DNA from: a virus
DNA: 63,453 nt
Virus record (IMG/VR): IMGVR_UViG_3300046028_006969
Coordinates: 1-63,453 of that record
Direction: 5' to 3' (one strand)
Shown here: positions 7,809-16,832 of the stretch, piece after piece
Numbering within the stretch: position 1 is the stretch's first letter
How the letters are laid out: every line of letters starts with the position of its first letter
Notes under the pieces: model-generated
Seen by the model: the letters and a program-made list of their open reading frames with translations, nothing else
The model's database searches: none
What the model was told of the DNA's origin: nothing
Made by a program: the position numbers and the translations under genes

Positions 7809-8911
7809 TGTTGTCTAAAGAGGATGCAATTCATTGTGCTAAAGTATTTGAAGATTACTTTGGTAACTTTGAACGCATCGATGATTATATGCGTGACCAG
7901 AAGTTGGCTTCGTTGTCTGAAATGTCAGCGAACCCATTATTCCCAATTGAAGAAGATTTGTTCTCCGATTTCTCAATGCATCCACGAGACATGGATATTG
8001 ATGTTATTGAATGCAATACCAACACATGGGAAACTCTACTGAACATCACATCTTCACATATTAATATTTCACCCGTAGGTCGCCAAATTCGTTTAGGTGT
8101 CAAAGAAAAAAACACAAATAAGTTTCTGGGTTTCATTCGTATTGGTTCTCCTGTTATTAATTGTAGACCACGTAATGAAATGCTTGGCCAGGTCTTTACA
8201 CAGAAACCAGAAACTGCCAAGGCATTCAACAACACCACAATGATGGGTTTTGTTATTGTACCAGCGCAACCTTTCGGTTTCAATTACTTGGGCGGAAAGT
8301 TACTTGCAGGTATCTGTTGTTCCCACCAAGTTAGGAAAATGATTAACAAGAAATATGATATGAACTTGTGTATGTTTGAAACCACAAGTCTCTATGGTTC
8401 ATCCAAATCGTCCTCACAGTATGATGGAATGAAGCCATATATAAGACATAAAGGTGAAACTGAAAGTGATTTTCTACCAATGATGCATGGAAAACCTTAT
8501 GAAGATTTACGTAATTTCGTTGAATCTAAAGTGGGTAAAATTGTTGAAGATGATATATCAAGCAAGAAGTTAAAAACAAGCATGAAAATTATTTCTCTGA
8601 CAAAAGCTGGTTTAAAAGGTACTAAAGAAATCATACGTTTCAATGAAGTGATTGAGAATGCAAAAAATTTGACAGAACAAAAAAGATACTACATATCTAA
8701 CTACGGTTTCAAAAACTTTATTGATGTTGTAAATGGGAAGACTGATGTTTTAGTTAAAGATGAAAACTATGACAAGTTTGAGCTTGAAAATATTATTGCA
8801 TGGTGGAAAAACAAAGCAACTAATCGTTATTTGACATTAAAAGATGAACATAGACTACGAACAGAACTTGAGGTATGGACTTCAGGAAAAGATATTGATA
8901 TTATGAGGTGA
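7805..8911 (+). CDS. DUF4338/DruA-like protein
   Basis: The 368-aa product has a core with a GFIRIGSPVINCRPRNE segment, a TMMGFVIVPAQPFGFNYLGG segment, then LLAGICCSHQVRKMI and a FETTSLYGSSKSSSQYDG motif. Order and spacing recall DUF4338, the family of Druantia protein DruA (variable GS...RN, FLI-P, LAS-L and ETFVD elements). The resemblance is by eye and distant. Its ATG overlaps the gp41 stop, so it is co-translated with replication genes. Homologues occur as hypothetical genes in T4-like phages; function unknown. Confidence 0.6.
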   Translation: MMLSKEDAIHCAKVFEDYFGNFERIDDYMRDQKLASLSEMSANPLFPIEEDLFSDFSMHPRDMDIDVIECNTNTWETLLNITSSHINISPVGRQIRLGVKEKNTNKFLGFIRIGSPVINCRPRNEMLGQVFTQKPETAKAFNNTTMMGFVIVPAQPFGFNYLGGKLLAGICCSHQVRKMINKKYDMNLCMFETTSLYGSSKSSSQYDGMKPYIRHKGETESDFLPMMHGKPYEDLRNFVESKVGKIVEDDISSKKLKTSMKIISLTKAGLKGTKEIIRFNEVIENAKNLTEQKRYYISNYGFKNFIDVVNGKTDVLVKDENYDKFELENIIAWWKNKATNRYLTLKDEHRLRTELEVWTSGKDIDIMR

Positions 8912-8914
8912 TGT

Positions 8915-9622
8915 ATGACAGCAACAGTGATTATACCAACAACAGGCGCACCTGAACTCCGTAAAGCACTTGAAAGTGTCCTAACACAAAAATATAACAC
9001 ACAATGTTATGTTGTATGTGATGGTGAACAACATGAAGGTAAAGTTAAAGTCATTACGGATGAGTTTCGCGGCAATCCAAATTTAAAAATAACAACCTTG
9101 CCTATTAATGTTGGTGCCAATGGTTTCTATGGCCATCGTGTCTATGCTGCATTCACACATTTAATTAATACTGATTATGTTCTATATCTTGACCAAGATT
9201 GTTGGTATGAACCTAATCATGTACAATCATGTGTGGAAAGAATTGAAAAAGACAATCTAGAATGGGTGTATTCATTGAGATTGATTACAGATAAACAAGG
9301 TAACTACATCTGTGAGGATAACTGTGAATCTTTAGGTAAGTGGCAAACTTATCATGGACTGAACCATATAGATACAAATAACTATTGCATTCCTACTAAA
9401 ATTGCGATAAGATTAGCATCTGCATGGCACGGAGGCTGGGGGCAAGATAGGGTTTGGTTTCAAACTTTGTCATCCTACTTTAAAAATTTTGAATGCACTG
9501 GTGAGTATACAGTTAACTATCGTGTTGATGGAAATGCTGGATCAGTCAATGCGGATTTCTTTAAGAATGGTAATAAAATAATGGCTGAAAAATATAATGG
9601 AAAATTTCCATGGAAAAAATAG
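8915..9622 (+). CDS. Family 2 glycosyltransferase
   Basis: The 235-aa GT-A enzyme begins TATVIIPTTGAPELRKALES, the standard GT2 N-terminus, has VVCDG for nucleotide-sugar binding and YLDQDCWY as the metal-binding DxD-type motif (DQD). It transfers a sugar from an NDP donor; donor and acceptor cannot be predicted. It is the first gene of a nine-gene glycan cluster and follows the DruA-like gene by three bases. Confidence 0.88.
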   Translation: MTATVIIPTTGAPELRKALESVLTQKYNTQCYVVCDGEQHEGKVKVITDEFRGNPNLKITTLPINVGANGFYGHRVYAAFTHLINTDYVLYLDQDCWYEPNHVQSCVERIEKDNLEWVYSLRLITDKQGNYICEDNCESLGKWQTYHGLNHIDTNNYCIPTKIAIRLASAWHGGWGQDRVWFQTLSSYFKNFECTGEYTVNYRVDGNAGSVNADFFKNGNKIMAEKYNGKFPWKK

Positions 9623-9631
9623 GATATTAAT

Positions 9632-10477
9632 ATGAAAAATTTGATTATAGGAGGTTGTACCAATTATGGAATCAATCAATTAAAACCTTGGGTACTTTCA
9701 GTTAATGAAACAATGCCTGATGCAGATAAAGTAATGTGTGTTGGTAATGCATCCGCTGAAACTAGGAAATGGCTTGTTGATAATAATTTTAAATTGATTA
9801 ATATGCCACAAATGAATGTTCCTGTACATGTTTTGAGATTCCTATCAATCTATGAATATCTAAGAGAACATTGGCAAGAGTATGAATATGTTGTTACAAC
9901 TGATGTGAAAGATGTTTACTTCCAAACAAATCCATTTGTAAAATTGGCAATGACATCATATAAATTATTTGCTGGATCGGAAGGTTTGTTATACAAAGAT
10001 GAACCTTGGGGTAACGATAATCTTATGCAAGCTTATGGACCTTACATTCATGAAATATATAAAAATAACAAAATTTACAATGTTGGAACAATAGGTGGTT
10101 CTTCGGAATATGTAAAAGATTTGGTCTTCAATATATTCACTAATGCAATACATAGACCTATTCCTATTTGTGACCAAGCAGTTTATAATGTTTTAATACA
10201 AACCCAACCATATAAAGATTGTACCTTTTTTGCTGAACAAAGTGATGGCTGGGCATGCCAAGCAGGAACAACTGTTGACCCATCAAAAATTGCCAGTTTT
10301 AGACCTTTTCTAACAGAAGAAGAACCTAAATTTGTAGATGGTTTGGTTAAGACCTGTGATGGTGATACTTTTAGTATTGTACACCAATATGACAGAGTTC
10401 CCGAATGGAAAAGGTTTGTACAAGAAAAGTATGGACAAGATGATGAAACACAATTTTTTACTTATAGGACAACATAA
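9632..10477 (+). CDS. Glycosyltransferase-like protein (GT-A fold)
   Basis: The 281-aa protein opens with NLIIGGCTNYGINQLKPWV and has YVVTTDVKDVYFQTNP, where TTDVKD is the likely DxD-type motif. A later NVGTIGGSSEYVKDL and a CDQAVYNVL segment are typical of nucleotide-diphospho-sugar transferases. It shares the glycan operon and overlaps the next ATG by one base. Acceptor unknown. Confidence 0.75.
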   Translation: MKNLIIGGCTNYGINQLKPWVLSVNETMPDADKVMCVGNASAETRKWLVDNNFKLINMPQMNVPVHVLRFLSIYEYLREHWQEYEYVVTTDVKDVYFQTNPFVKLAMTSYKLFAGSEGLLYKDEPWGNDNLMQAYGPYIHEIYKNNKIYNVGTIGGSSEYVKDLVFNIFTNAIHRPIPICDQAVYNVLIQTQPYKDCTFFAEQSDGWACQAGTTVDPSKIASFRPFLTEEEPKFVDGLVKTCDGDTFSIVHQYDRVPEWKRFVQEKYGQDDETQFFTYRTT

Positions 10478-11043
10478 TGAGCGACACAATAACTTTTAAT
10501 ACTGAAACGCAGGCTTTTGGTATGCAACATTCAAACAAGTGTTCCGGTCACGGACTTGGTGCTTTTATAAGGGTCATGGAAAATCCAATTGGTTTAGAAA
10601 TTGGTTGTGATATTGGAGATACAAGTAATTTTTTACTTGACTCTAACCCAACACTAGAATTAACTTCAATTGATCCATATGAAAATTATGTTGATTGGAA
10701 TGGAAACCATCTACATCAAAGAGAAGAAATGTATCATGGTGTAATGCAGAGATTGGATGGTTATTCAAACCGTTTTGAATTGATTCGTAGGACATCCGAT
10801 GATGCAGTAGAACTTTTTGTGGATGAATCTTTTGATTTCATCTTTATTGACGGCCTACATACTTACGAACAGTTAACTAAAGATTGTGCGAATTATTATT
10901 CTAAACTGAAATCTGGCGGCATTTTTGCTGGACATGATTTTACAGCAATCGAAGGTGTTAATCGTGCAGCAAAAGAATTTGCTTTACAAGTTGGTAGAGA
11001 AATTCATTTGACTGAAAAAGATGTTTGGTATTGGATTAAATAA
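10477..11043 (+). CDS. Class I SAM-dependent methyltransferase
   Basis: The 188-aa Rossmann methyltransferase has motif I GLEIGCDIGDTSNFL, an acidic SIDPYENY strand end, and FDFIFIDGLHTYEQLTKD followed by LKSGGIFAGHDF. This is the Methyltransf_24 pattern often found with glycan genes. It probably methylates a sugar or sugar nucleotide made by this operon. Confidence 0.85.
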   Translation: MSDTITFNTETQAFGMQHSNKCSGHGLGAFIRVMENPIGLEIGCDIGDTSNFLLDSNPTLELTSIDPYENYVDWNGNHLHQREEMYHGVMQRLDGYSNRFELIRRTSDDAVELFVDESFDFIFIDGLHTYEQLTKDCANYYSKLKSGGIFAGHDFTAIEGVNRAAKEFALQVGREIHLTEKDVWYWIK

Positions 11044-11060
11044 TTAATGGAGATTTTGAT

Positions 11061-12095
11061 ATGAGTAAAAATGTTTTGATTACTGGAGGTTGTGGTTTTA
11101 TTGCCCACCATGTTATTGATTTGTTTATACAAAAAACAGATTGGAATATTACTACACTTGACCGGTTAGACTATTCAGGAAACTTGAATCGTTTACATGA
11201 AGTTTTAGAAAAATATGATGCACAAACTCGCAAAAGAGTTAACATCGTTTTTCATGACCTAAAGGCTGAAATCAATCCTTTGGTTGGTAACTTTATTCAC
11301 AGAAATGGTAAAATTGATACCATTCTACATCTTGCCGCTTCGTCACATGTTGACCGTTCCATTACACATCCGATGGAGTTCATTAATGATAATACTATTG
11401 GCACAGCGCATTTGCTTGAGTTTGCCCGTAGATTGGATAGTCTGGAAACTTTCTTGTATTTCAGTACCGATGAAATCTTTGGTGCTGCGCCTCCAGGAGT
11501 TGCTTACACCGAGCGCGCTAGATACAATTCAACTAATCCATATTCAGCTTCTAAAGCTGCGGCAGAAGAATTTTGTGTTGCGTATGAAAACACATACAAA
11601 ATGCCTATGATGATTACGCATACAATGAATGTGTTTGGTGAACGTCAGACTCCGGAGAAATTTATTCCTTTGTGTGTCGACCGTGTTCGTAAAAATGAAA
11701 AAATTTACATTCATTCTAACGCAGACAAGACCGAAGCAGGTAGTCGTTTCTATATCCATGCAGCTGATGTTGCAGAAGCTTTATTGTTTTTAATTACAAA
11801 GAAACCACAAACTCCTTCAGATTATGGTCTTGCAAAATGTGCAAAATTTAATATTGTGGGTAAAGAAGAAGTTGATAATTTAACACTTGCTAAACTTGTT
11901 GCTGAAGCTCAAGGTAAAGAACTAATTTATGAAATGCTTGATTTTCACAATTCAAGACCAGGACATGATTTGCGTTATGCACTAGATGGCAGTCTAATGA
12001 AGTCACTAGGTTGGGAACCAACGATTGCATTTAGTGAGAGAATTAAACAAGTAAGTGATTGGTACTTACAGAATACAAGGTGGTTAGAACTATGA
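11061..12095 (+). CDS. dTDP-glucose 4,6-dehydratase-like SDR enzyme
   Basis: The 344-aa extended SDR has the NAD-binding motif NVLITGGCGFIAHHV at the N-terminus, the active-site strand YFSTDEIFG (Thr-Asp-Glu of 4,6-dehydratases) and the YSASKAAAE catalytic Tyr-xxx-Lys. It would convert an NDP-hexose to the 4-keto-6-deoxy sugar. The next gene is a sugar C-methyltransferase that uses this kind of product, so the pair suggests a deoxy, C-methylated sugar. The TGA overlaps the next ATG. Confidence 0.9.
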   Translation: MSKNVLITGGCGFIAHHVIDLFIQKTDWNITTLDRLDYSGNLNRLHEVLEKYDAQTRKRVNIVFHDLKAEINPLVGNFIHRNGKIDTILHLAASSHVDRSITHPMEFINDNTIGTAHLLEFARRLDSLETFLYFSTDEIFGAAPPGVAYTERARYNSTNPYSASKAAAEEFCVAYENTYKMPMMITHTMNVFGERQTPEKFIPLCVDRVRKNEKIYIHSNADKTEAGSRFYIHAADVAEALLFLITKKPQTPSDYGLAKCAKFNIVGKEEVDNLTLAKLVAEAQGKELIYEMLDFHNSRPGHDLRYALDGSLMKSLGWEPTIAFSERIKQVSDWYLQNTRWLEL

Positions 12096-13300
12096 ACGAT
12101 TGTGAAGTAATTAATGAATGTATTGCATGTGGTAGTACAGAACTTGTTCCTGTTTTGGATTTGGGTTCACAACCATTAGCAAATTCTTACAAAAATACTA
12201 AATCTGAACATGAGAATCATTATCCCTTGGCGATTAATCGTTGCAAACATTGCTTTCATGTACAACTAACGCATCGTGTTAATCCTGATCTAATGTACAA
12301 GGATTACTTGTATGTTTCAGGCACAACGAAAACTCAATTAGATTACTTTGATTGGTTTGCTAGATTTGCGGCTGAAAAATATGGTTCAAAACCAATTTCT
12401 GCTTTAGATATTGGTTGTAATGATGGAAGTCAACTAGACTATTTCAAAAAATATGGCCTGTTTACTTTTGGTGTGGACCCAGCAGAAAATCTATATGCAA
12501 CATCATCAAAGAATCATACTGTTTCATGTGGATACTTCACAGGAAAAGAATTTGGTAATAAGAAATTTGATATCATTACCTGCCAGAATGCATTTGCACA
12601 TAACTTCAACCAATTAGATTTATTGGAAAATGTTAGAGAAGTTATGCATGATGATAGTTTATTGTTCGCAACCACATCACAATCTGATATGATTTTGAAT
12701 GGAGAATTTGATACAATTTATCATGAACATCTTTCTTTCTACAACATTAAATCAATTGATGCTCTATGTAAGAGAGCCAATTTAAATTTGGTTGATGTAG
12801 TTAAGAGTCCTGTACATGGAACAAGTTATATCTTTATTATCTCGAAATCAAAGTCTGCACCTGCACACATTTCAAATCTAATTGATCTTGAGGCACAAAA
12901 AGGCCTTTATACAGAAAAGACATATGATGAATATGCAGAAAATTGTTTGAATAACGTTAAAAAGTTTGCTTCAATTATTAGAGATATGAGAAACACTGGT
13001 CTTCTTGTAGTTGGTTATGGTGCACCTGCAAAAGGCAATACTTTAATGAATTTTGCACAAGAAGGTCCAGATTTTATCATCGATGATAACCCACTCAAAC
13101 AGGGAATGTTCACACCAGGAAGTTCTGTACCAATTTTTGGAACTGAATATTTTAAATCTCAGTTTGCTGATGTAGATAAGCTTTGTATAATTCCTCTTGC
13201 ATGGAATTTTTATAATGAAATTAAAATAAGAACAAAGAATATTAGACCTAACAAGAATGATATTTTTGTACGTTATTTTCCAGAATTTAAGGTTGAATAA
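12092..13300 (+). CDS. Sugar C-methyltransferase (TylC3/NovU-type)
   Basis: Started at ATG 12092, which overlaps the previous stop (ATGA). The 402-aa protein has a zinc-binding N-terminus (CIACGST ... CKHCFHVQ), a SAM-binding ALDIGCNDGSQLDYFKKYG motif and a C-terminal domain with VGYGAPAKGNTLMNF and FIIDDNPLKQG. This three-part layout (Methyltransf_13, _23, _14) defines deoxysugar C-methyltransferases, which act on the keto sugar made by a 4,6-dehydratase such as its upstream neighbour. Confidence 0.92.
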   Translation: MNDCEVINECIACGSTELVPVLDLGSQPLANSYKNTKSEHENHYPLAINRCKHCFHVQLTHRVNPDLMYKDYLYVSGTTKTQLDYFDWFARFAAEKYGSKPISALDIGCNDGSQLDYFKKYGLFTFGVDPAENLYATSSKNHTVSCGYFTGKEFGNKKFDIITCQNAFAHNFNQLDLLENVREVMHDDSLLFATTSQSDMILNGEFDTIYHEHLSFYNIKSIDALCKRANLNLVDVVKSPVHGTSYIFIISKSKSAPAHISNLIDLEAQKGLYTEKTYDEYAENCLNNVKKFASIIRDMRNTGLLVVGYGAPAKGNTLMNFAQEGPDFIIDDNPLKQGMFTPGSSVPIFGTEYFKSQFADVDKLCIIPLAWNFYNEIKIRTKNIRPNKNDIFVRYFPEFKVE

Positions 13301-14028
13301 TGGCGAATCTGATTATATGTCCTGTTGGCATGGAAATGCCTCATGATCCAAGATGGAAAAAAGAAGACCATTGGCGTTGGACAAACAATGACCGTGATTA
13401 TGAAACACTGTTAGTTGTCTATAATGATTTTGTTCCAGAACCAGGTTCATACGACCACATGATCCGAAAAAAAGGACATAAATGGCAACTTGTTAAGGAA
13501 GTGGCTAAAGATATTCCTGTCGGTAAATATAATTACATTGGTTGTGTTGATGATGACTTGATTACTGGATATCAAGACTTTAACAAAGGTTTACAGTTAG
13601 CTCAAACATTCGAATTTCAATACTGGCAACTTTCAATGCCACATGATTCTAGTTTAATTTATCAACCACTATTCAATGATCCTACTTGCGATTTTAGTGA
13701 AAGCAATTTCATTGAAATGGGTTCTTGTTTCTTTACGGAAGAAAAATTCAGATTTTTGGTTGAATTCATCGGCCATTGGGATTTGGAAATTGCATGGGGT
13801 ATTGACAAAACATTCTATGATTTGTTCCAGTGTTCATCACATGTTGTACATTCTGGTATGATTCATCAACCATTTAGAGATAGTTACTACGACAAACAAA
13901 AGGCTATGGATGAAATGAATGATTATTTGTATAACAAATATCCATCTATACTCAAACAACACTATGGCCGTCAATCTAATTTCATTGACAGACAAGAAAC
14001 ATTAAGAAAATTTAAAATACAAGCATGA
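13300..14028 (+). CDS. Putative glycosyltransferase, DUF707-like
   Basis: The 242-aa protein contains NYIGCVDDDLITGYQDF, where DDD is a plausible metal and nucleotide site, then FIEMGSCFFTEEKF and WDLEIAWGIDKTF. This recalls DUF707 and related putative glycosyltransferases. It overlaps both neighbours (1 and 4 bases). No direct evidence of donor or acceptor. Confidence 0.65.
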   Translation: MANLIICPVGMEMPHDPRWKKEDHWRWTNNDRDYETLLVVYNDFVPEPGSYDHMIRKKGHKWQLVKEVAKDIPVGKYNYIGCVDDDLITGYQDFNKGLQLAQTFEFQYWQLSMPHDSSLIYQPLFNDPTCDFSESNFIEMGSCFFTEEKFRFLVEFIGHWDLEIAWGIDKTFYDLFQCSSHVVHSGMIHQPFRDSYYDKQKAMDEMNDYLYNKYPSILKQHYGRQSNFIDRQETLRKFKIQA

Positions 14029-14834
14029 AAAAGTACTTATATTACCACATATACTTGACAGAAGAAACTGGTTGCTGGTATAATCATTTCTTAGAACAAG
14101 TGGTTTCAATTATTGATTGTGGCCTTTATGAACACATGGAGAAAATGTATATTGTTTGTATAGGTAAAAAATCTGAAGTTGAAATGTTTACTGGTATATG
14201 TAATACATTTGGTAAAATTGAAATACTTGAAAAGATTATTTTAGATGATGATGTAGAAGAAAATCTATCATTGCAACATATTTCAAAAATCGATTATCAA
14301 AAGAAAAACATAACTGACGAAACATGGACAATGAAACATTTGCAAGACCATGCAAAACGTGAAGATGCTCATTTCTTGTATTTTCATGCCAAAGGAATTA
14401 CTGTTCCCTGGAGAATGAGAGAAGAAAAAATCTATCAACCATTTGTAAATTATTATTTTTGGAGAAAGTTTCTACAATGGGGTTGTATTGAGAATTGGAA
14501 ACTATGTACAGATAAATTACAAGATAACTCTGCTGCAGGTGTCAACTTTGGTACTTGGCCTGTTCCACACTACTCCGGTGGCTTCTGGTGGACAAAATCA
14601 GAATATGTTAATAAACTTCCAGACATTAAAGAGAATGATTGGTGGGATGAAATGAGAAGAACCACACCATTAAACACTTTTGATTCTAATAGAAATAAAC
14701 CAGAAATGTGGATAGGTTCAAAATTCAATAATGATTTTTTCAATATTGTTAGTCACCCTATCATGCCACCTGTTGGCACACTAGTCCAAAATACATGGCC
14801 TAGATATTGTTATGAAGGAATTGTCAAAAAATGA
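14025..14834 (+). CDS. Putative glycosyltransferase
   Basis: The 269-aa product begins KKYLYYHIYLTEETGCWYN, has AHFLYFHAKGITVPWR and later PHYSGGFWWTKSEYVNKLP. The FHAKG and SGGFWW elements are typical of proteins annotated as glycosyltransferases or hypotheticals in bacterial and phage glycan clusters. Assignment is by context and these motifs. The ATGA overlap indicates co-translation. Confidence 0.6.
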   Translation: MKKYLYYHIYLTEETGCWYNHFLEQVVSIIDCGLYEHMEKMYIVCIGKKSEVEMFTGICNTFGKIEILEKIILDDDVEENLSLQHISKIDYQKKNITDETWTMKHLQDHAKREDAHFLYFHAKGITVPWRMREEKIYQPFVNYYFWRKFLQWGCIENWKLCTDKLQDNSAAGVNFGTWPVPHYSGGFWWTKSEYVNKLPDIKENDWWDEMRRTTPLNTFDSNRNKPEMWIGSKFNNDFFNIVSHPIMPPVGTLVQNTWPRYCYEGIVKK

Positions 14835-15523
14835 AAAATATATTTTTAGTTACATCATGTATGCAACCAACTTTTGGAGTTATTAATCTGGAAGATAGGT
14901 ATAAACAAACATTAGAAACATTTGAAAGTATTAGAAATAAGACTGAAGAATCTTTCATTATGTTTACAGACAGTTCTGTGACTCCAATTGAACAGAGTAA
15001 AATAGACAACATTAAATCAAAAGTTGACGTTTATTTAGATTTAAGTAAAGACCAGCAAGCGCAACAATTTAATACACATGAACAATTAAAGAGTTTTGGT
15101 GAGAACTTTCTTTTATTGTCAAGCATAAATTACTTGAAAAAGGAATATAATTTTGCAAACATGAAAGGTCGTATGTTCAAGCTTGGTGGTCGAAGTAAAC
15201 TCCAAGATAACTTTAATATGAGAGATTATGACAATACAGAAGGCAAATTCATCTTTAAGAAACGTCTGAACAGTTGGATGTCTGTAGAAGTACAGAAACA
15301 ATTTGGTTCCACACACATTTTAGAAACCAGAATGTATTCGTGGTGTCTTTCACTGGTGGATGAATATGAACAGATAATTCTCAAGAACTTTGGTACAATG
15401 AACAAGGGTTTGGATACTGAACATTGTCATTTTCTCAATGTTCCTAAAGATAAACTGATAGAAGTTGATATGTTGAATGTTGGAACCACAATTGCCAGAA
15501 CCGGCGATTATATGTTGGATTGA
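14831..15523 (+). CDS. Hypothetical protein, last gene of glycan operon
   Basis: The 230-aa protein begins MKNIFLVTSCMQPTFGVINL and contains ESFIMFTDSSVTPIEQSK and a MKGRMFKLGGRSKL segment. The N-terminal strand-helix pattern resembles glycan-cluster proteins acting on nucleotide-activated sugars, but no catalytic motif is certain. It overlaps the preceding gene by four bases. Confidence 0.6.
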   Translation: MKNIFLVTSCMQPTFGVINLEDRYKQTLETFESIRNKTEESFIMFTDSSVTPIEQSKIDNIKSKVDVYLDLSKDQQAQQFNTHEQLKSFGENFLLLSSINYLKKEYNFANMKGRMFKLGGRSKLQDNFNMRDYDNTEGKFIFKKRLNSWMSVEVQKQFGSTHILETRMYSWCLSLVDEYEQIILKNFGTMNKGLDTEHCHFLNVPKDKLIEVDMLNVGTTIARTGDYMLD

Positions 15524-15587
15524 TGTTTTTCGTCGATATGTATCTAACCGAATATTTCAAAAAGGGTTAATATCAATTAAAAAGTTT

Positions 15588-15595
15588 TATAAATA
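15588..15595 (+). promoter_or_regulatory. T4-type late promoter TATAAATA
   Basis: An exact late -10 element lies in the 114-bp gap after the glycan operon, 43 bp upstream of the first late gene. It marks the switch from the glycan operon to the late block, whose products look head-associated. Confidence 0.8.
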
Positions 15596-15637
15596 ACTTA
15601 TGGTAACCAAAGTGTGTTACAATTCTAAAGGCAGTTA

Positions 15638-16084
15638 ATGAAAACTTTTATATCTTTTCTAAAAGAAGAAGCGGAATCAGAAGGTTCGGCTTTAAAGCAC
15701 ATCCATCACGCAGAAGACCGTCCACTAATGCACGGAGCCGAAGGGTTTGAACACGCGCATGGCGCACTCATGCAAGCACACGAACACATGAAGGCGAAGG
15801 CTAACAATAGTAATTTGACCATGAAATATGATGGTTCACCTGCAATTGTCTTTGGCCACCATCCAAAAACAGGTAAATTCTTTGTTGCTAGTAAATCCGC
15901 ATTCAACAAGACACCAAAAATCAATCACACAGAAAAAGATATTGATAGAAACCATGGCCATGCGCCTGGACTTGCATCAAAACTTAAAGCTGCACTAAAA
16001 CATTTACCTAAAGTGACACCAAAACAAGGTGTATATCAAGGCGATATGATGCATTCCTCAGAGGATTTACACCACCATGACTAA
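15638..16084 (+). CDS. DUF6267-like protein, N-terminal part of a split gene
   Basis: The 148-aa product begins MKTFISFLKEE, which resembles the T4 capsid-targeting N-terminus, and has TMKYDGSPAIVFG followed by GKFFVASKSAFNK. This is the order I know from phage DUF6267 proteins (WDG-AP-F-G ... FFVA-KG-FNK), which recalls a nucleotidyltransferase or ligase motif I (KYDGSPA). In relatives the chain continues past QGD into a TFHPNTIVY-like segment. Here the frame stops at 16084 and that segment is in the next ORF at +1. Either a real frameshift, split gene or sequence error explains this. Confidence 0.75.
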   Translation: MKTFISFLKEEAESEGSALKHIHHAEDRPLMHGAEGFEHAHGALMQAHEHMKAKANNSNLTMKYDGSPAIVFGHHPKTGKFFVASKSAFNKTPKINHTEKDIDRNHGHAPGLASKLKAALKHLPKVTPKQGVYQGDMMHSSEDLHHHD

Positions 16085-16832
16085 AAAAGTATCGTTTACT
16101 CCAAATACAATCACTTACACCGCTAAGGGTGATGAAGCTAAAAATATTGGTGCGTCTAAAGTTGGTGTAGTAGTCCACACAAAATACCATGGTTCAGACA
16201 TTAGTAACATGTCTGCACACCATGATGTAGACCACCACAACTTCAAACAACATAAAGATGTACAGCATCACGGTGCAGAACATGATACTGCAAAAGTTGA
16301 TTATCCAGAACATGCTCAGAGTGAATTCCATAAACACATGGCTGCAGCAAAAGCAATCCATGATACACACGGTGAAAAAATGTATCCTGCGACTGATAGG
16401 CACAGGGGCGAAAATACACATCTAACGACATACATCAATAAGACGGTTGACACTGGAGAAGTTCCTAGTGTCTCAGGATTGAAGAATCACATCAAAACTC
16501 AACACACCAAAATGGCGGATAAAGTTAAAACTGATAAATCCAAACAGACAAAAATTGATGCCGGTAAAGAACATAATTCCCATATTGAGAAAAACAAAGA
16601 GCATTATCAGAATCTTTTGACAATGCATCATCATTTAGCACAAGCTAAGAACACTCTAGTTAAACATCTAGAAGGCCATGAAGGTCACTATGAACATCAC
16701 ATTAGTGGTGTAAAATCTAAACCAGAAGGATTTGTGGTTCATCATACTCCTGAAGGTGGAAAAACTGAACCAACAAAGCTAGTAAATAGAGCAGAGTTCG
16801 CAAGACAAAACAGACTGAAAGTGAGAAAATAA
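16077..16832 (+). CDS. DUF6267-like protein, C-terminal part of a split gene
   Basis: The 251-aa ORF begins MTKKVSFTPNTITYTAKGDE and has VGVVVHTKYHGSDIS, matching the second half of DUF6267 proteins. It overlaps the upstream half by eight bases in the +1 frame. GAGGA at 16061-16065 could serve as a Shine-Dalgarno for the internal ATG. The rest is very His- and Lys-rich and probably helical. Whether the halves are made separately and assemble, or are joined by frameshifting, cannot be told from sequence. Confidence 0.75.
   Translation: MTKKVSFTPNTITYTAKGDEAKNIGASKVGVVVHTKYHGSDISNMSAHHDVDHHNFKQHKDVQHHGAEHDTAKVDYPEHAQSEFHKHMAAAKAIHDTHGEKMYPATDRHRGENTHLTTYINKTVDTGEVPSVSGLKNHIKTQHTKMADKVKTDKSKQTKIDAGKEHNSHIEKNKEHYQNLLTMHHHLAQAKNTLVKHLEGHEGHYEHHISGVKSKPEGFVVHHTPEGGKTEPTKLVNRAEFARQNRLKVRK

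Noticed and set aside
7885-8283. 132-codon minus-strand ORF
   Set aside because: Inside the DruA-like gene, with no start signal and implausible composition.
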